The position numbers and the translations under genes were made by a program. From Acidobacteriota bacterium (GTDB lineage: Bacteria > Acidobacteriota > Polarisedimenticolia > QHYA01), in assembly GCA_003223995.1 (NCBI GenBank), contig QHYA01000060.1:1-6734 (forward strand): a stretch of 6,734 nt of DNA, in the 5' to 3' direction. This document shows positions 5,550-6,734 of this stretch, one piece after another. Numbering within the stretch: position 1 is the first letter of the stretch; each line of letters begins with the position of its first letter. The notes beneath the pieces were generated by a model. That model was not told the origin of the DNA. It saw nothing but the letters and a program-made list of their open reading frames with translations, and made no database searches.

Positions 5550-6734
5550 TTGGTAAGGACGCAGACGATCCTCTTCACGGGAGCCACGGGTTTCCTGGGA
5601 TCGCGGCTGGCGGCGCGGCTGGCAGCGCGCGGGCATCGGCTCGTCTGTCTCGTTCGCGCCTCGGACGACCGGTCGGCAGAGGCCACTGTGAGAGCCGCCA
5701 TCGGCCGGCACCTTCTCCCCGAATGCCGGTCTGCCCTCCTATGCTCCGGCCGGCTAGGGGCATGCCGCGCCGATCTTTCGCAGCCGAATCTGGGGCTCGA
5801 TGGGCGGGGGATGACACTGCTCCGCGACGCCCCCCCGTCTCTGGTCGTGAACACCGCCGCGGAGCTGTCCATGGAGCCCGGCAGCGCCATGGCCTGCCGG
5901 CGAGTGAATGTCTTCGGGACTGAGCGGCTCGCGCGGCTCGCGCTGTCGATCGGGACCAAGAGCTTCCACCATGTCAGCACCGCATACGTCCACGGCCGCT
6001 GCGGGGGGAAGGCGCGGGAAATCATTCCGTCCCGCCCGTGCCACCGCAATCCCTACGAGAGAACGAAGTGGCAGGCCGAGCGGCAGTTGCGTCGGTTTGC
6101 CCGTCGGATGCGGGTTACGATCTGGCGCCCGACGATCCTCGTCCAGGATCCCTGGGAGCCGCCGGACCCCCGGAGCTCCGGGCTCGTTTCCATCATGAGG
6201 ATCATCGACCTGGCCGCGCGTGTGGCACGGCGCGAGGGGCTCGACGGCACGCCGGTGCGCATAGCGATCGATCCGGACATTCCGGTGAACCTCGTGCCCG
6301 TCACCGGGATGGTCATCGCGATGACGTGGGTCATCGAGCGCGCATCGCTGCACGGAGGCGTCTACCAGTTTGCACATCCATCGCCGGTCGGCCAGCAGGC
6401 GGTGGTGGAAGCGATCGGACGACGTCACCCGGATCTCCGCCTCGTCGGCGCGAGGAAAGAAGAGATCCTGCGGAGCCGGTGCCGGCCCAGCGAGCGCCTC
6501 TTCCTGGAATGGAGAGGGCCGCTCGCCGCCTACCAGGAGAGCGGCGGCCACTTCGACTGCTCCCGCATGTCCGCCGCGCTGAAGGGTTCGGGCCTCGCCT
6601 TCCCAGCCATTGCAGCGGAGTGGCTGGACGCCCTCGCCCGTCAGGCGTGCGACGAGGCCGACTGGCGGACGGGGACAAGCGGTCAGAGCCCTTATTGGCC
6701 CTTACGCCCGTTGCCGGAAGAGGGGGCAATCGAG
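5550..6734 (+). CDS. NAD(P)-dependent SDR, thioester/acyl-CoA reductase-like, 3' partial
   Basis: 395 residues are visible and no stop is reached. This is an extended short-chain dehydrogenase/reductase close to the male-sterility/NAD-binding type, which reduces acyl thioesters or related carbonyls. The nucleotide-binding loop is GATGFLG (residues 11-17). D75 in ADLSQPNLGLD matches the family D-L-S-x-P-x-L-G-L signature. Further motifs are VVNTAAE (99-105), NVFGTERL (120-127), STAYVHG (143-149) and the catalytic YERTK (Y169, K173), followed by RPTILVQDP. The segment PVNLVPVTGMVIAM is the usual substrate-domain element, and FDCSRMSAAL with FPAIAAEWLDAL matches the common C-terminal end. The TTG start at 5550 gives a typical MVRTQTILFTGATGFLG opening. 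The Shine-Dalgarno is weak (a run of G), and the frame stays open upstream, so another start (TTG 5448) is possible. Substrate unknown; fatty acyl, polyketide or other thioesters are candidates. Confidence 0.85.
   Translation, partial: MVRTQTILFTGATGFLGSRLAARLAARGHRLVCLVRASDDRSAEATVRAAIGRHLLPECRSALLCSGRLGACRADLSQPNLGLDGRGMTLLRDAPPSLVVNTAAELSMEPGSAMACRRVNVFGTERLARLALSIGTKSFHHVSTAYVHGRCGGKAREIIPSRPCHRNPYERTKWQAERQLRRFARRMRVTIWRPTILVQDPWEPPDPRSSGLVSIMRIIDLAARVARREGLDGTPVRIAIDPDIPVNLVPVTGMVIAMTWVIERASLHGGVYQFAHPSPVGQQAVVEAIGRRHPDLRLVGARKEEILRSRCRPSERLFLEWRGPLAAYQESGGHFDCSRMSAALKGSGLAFPAIAAEWLDALARQACDEADWRTGTSGQSPYWPLRPLPEEGAIE

Noticed and set aside
5754..6551. Minus-strand open frame of 265 codons opposite the SDR
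   Set aside because: Antisense shadow of a plus-strand gene with clear SDR motifs (GATGFLG, STAYVHG, YERTK).

Overview
This is a GC-rich window (judged by eye, not counted) with tightly packed genes, GTG and TTG starts, and strong AGGAGG-type ribosome binding sites at several genes. That suits an uncultured soil or sediment bacterium from a high-GC phylum (Acidobacteriota, Myxococcota or Eisenbacteria-like). The phylum is a guess; there is no rRNA or marker gene. Nothing looks like phage, an IS element or CRISPR.

Layout. (1) Positions 1-1206, minus strand: a secreted protein with Ig/PKD-like repeats. It runs off the left edge and has an apparent frameshift at a G/A homopolymer near 982-992. 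(2) 1207-1651: no gene recognised. (3) 1652-2125, minus: a small exported protein with a TonB/AgmX-like C-terminal domain. (4) 2194-2744, minus: a complete VapBC toxin-antitoxin pair with an ATGA overlap. (5) 2919-3517, plus: a second, divergent toxin-antitoxin-type pair, a DUF433 antitoxin and a DUF5615 PIN-like toxin, with a GTGA overlap. The 174 bases between the two modules hold a perfect 12-bp inverted repeat. An imperfect ~25-base direct repeat brackets the DUF433/DUF5615 pair. (6) 3642-5360, minus: a 572-residue radical SAM enzyme of the B12-binding-domain-like type. (7) From 5550 to the right edge, plus: an NAD(P)-dependent SDR of the thioester reductase / fatty acyl-CoA reductase-like group, incomplete at its 3' end and divergent from the radical SAM gene. 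Their shared upstream region has a short dyad fused to a TATAAT box.

How the parts fit. The middle (about 2190-3520) looks like an accessory island of two small toxin-antitoxin modules placed back to back, possibly sharing one control region. The right-hand part may be the edge of a biosynthetic locus (lipid or other secondary metabolism) in which a radical SAM enzyme and a reductase act on a common pathway. That link rests only on adjacency. The left-hand genes encode envelope or secreted proteins with no clear functional tie to the rest. The most noteworthy points are the paired divergent toxin-antitoxin modules with their repeats, the frameshifted secreted protein, and the uncharacterised radical SAM/SDR pair.
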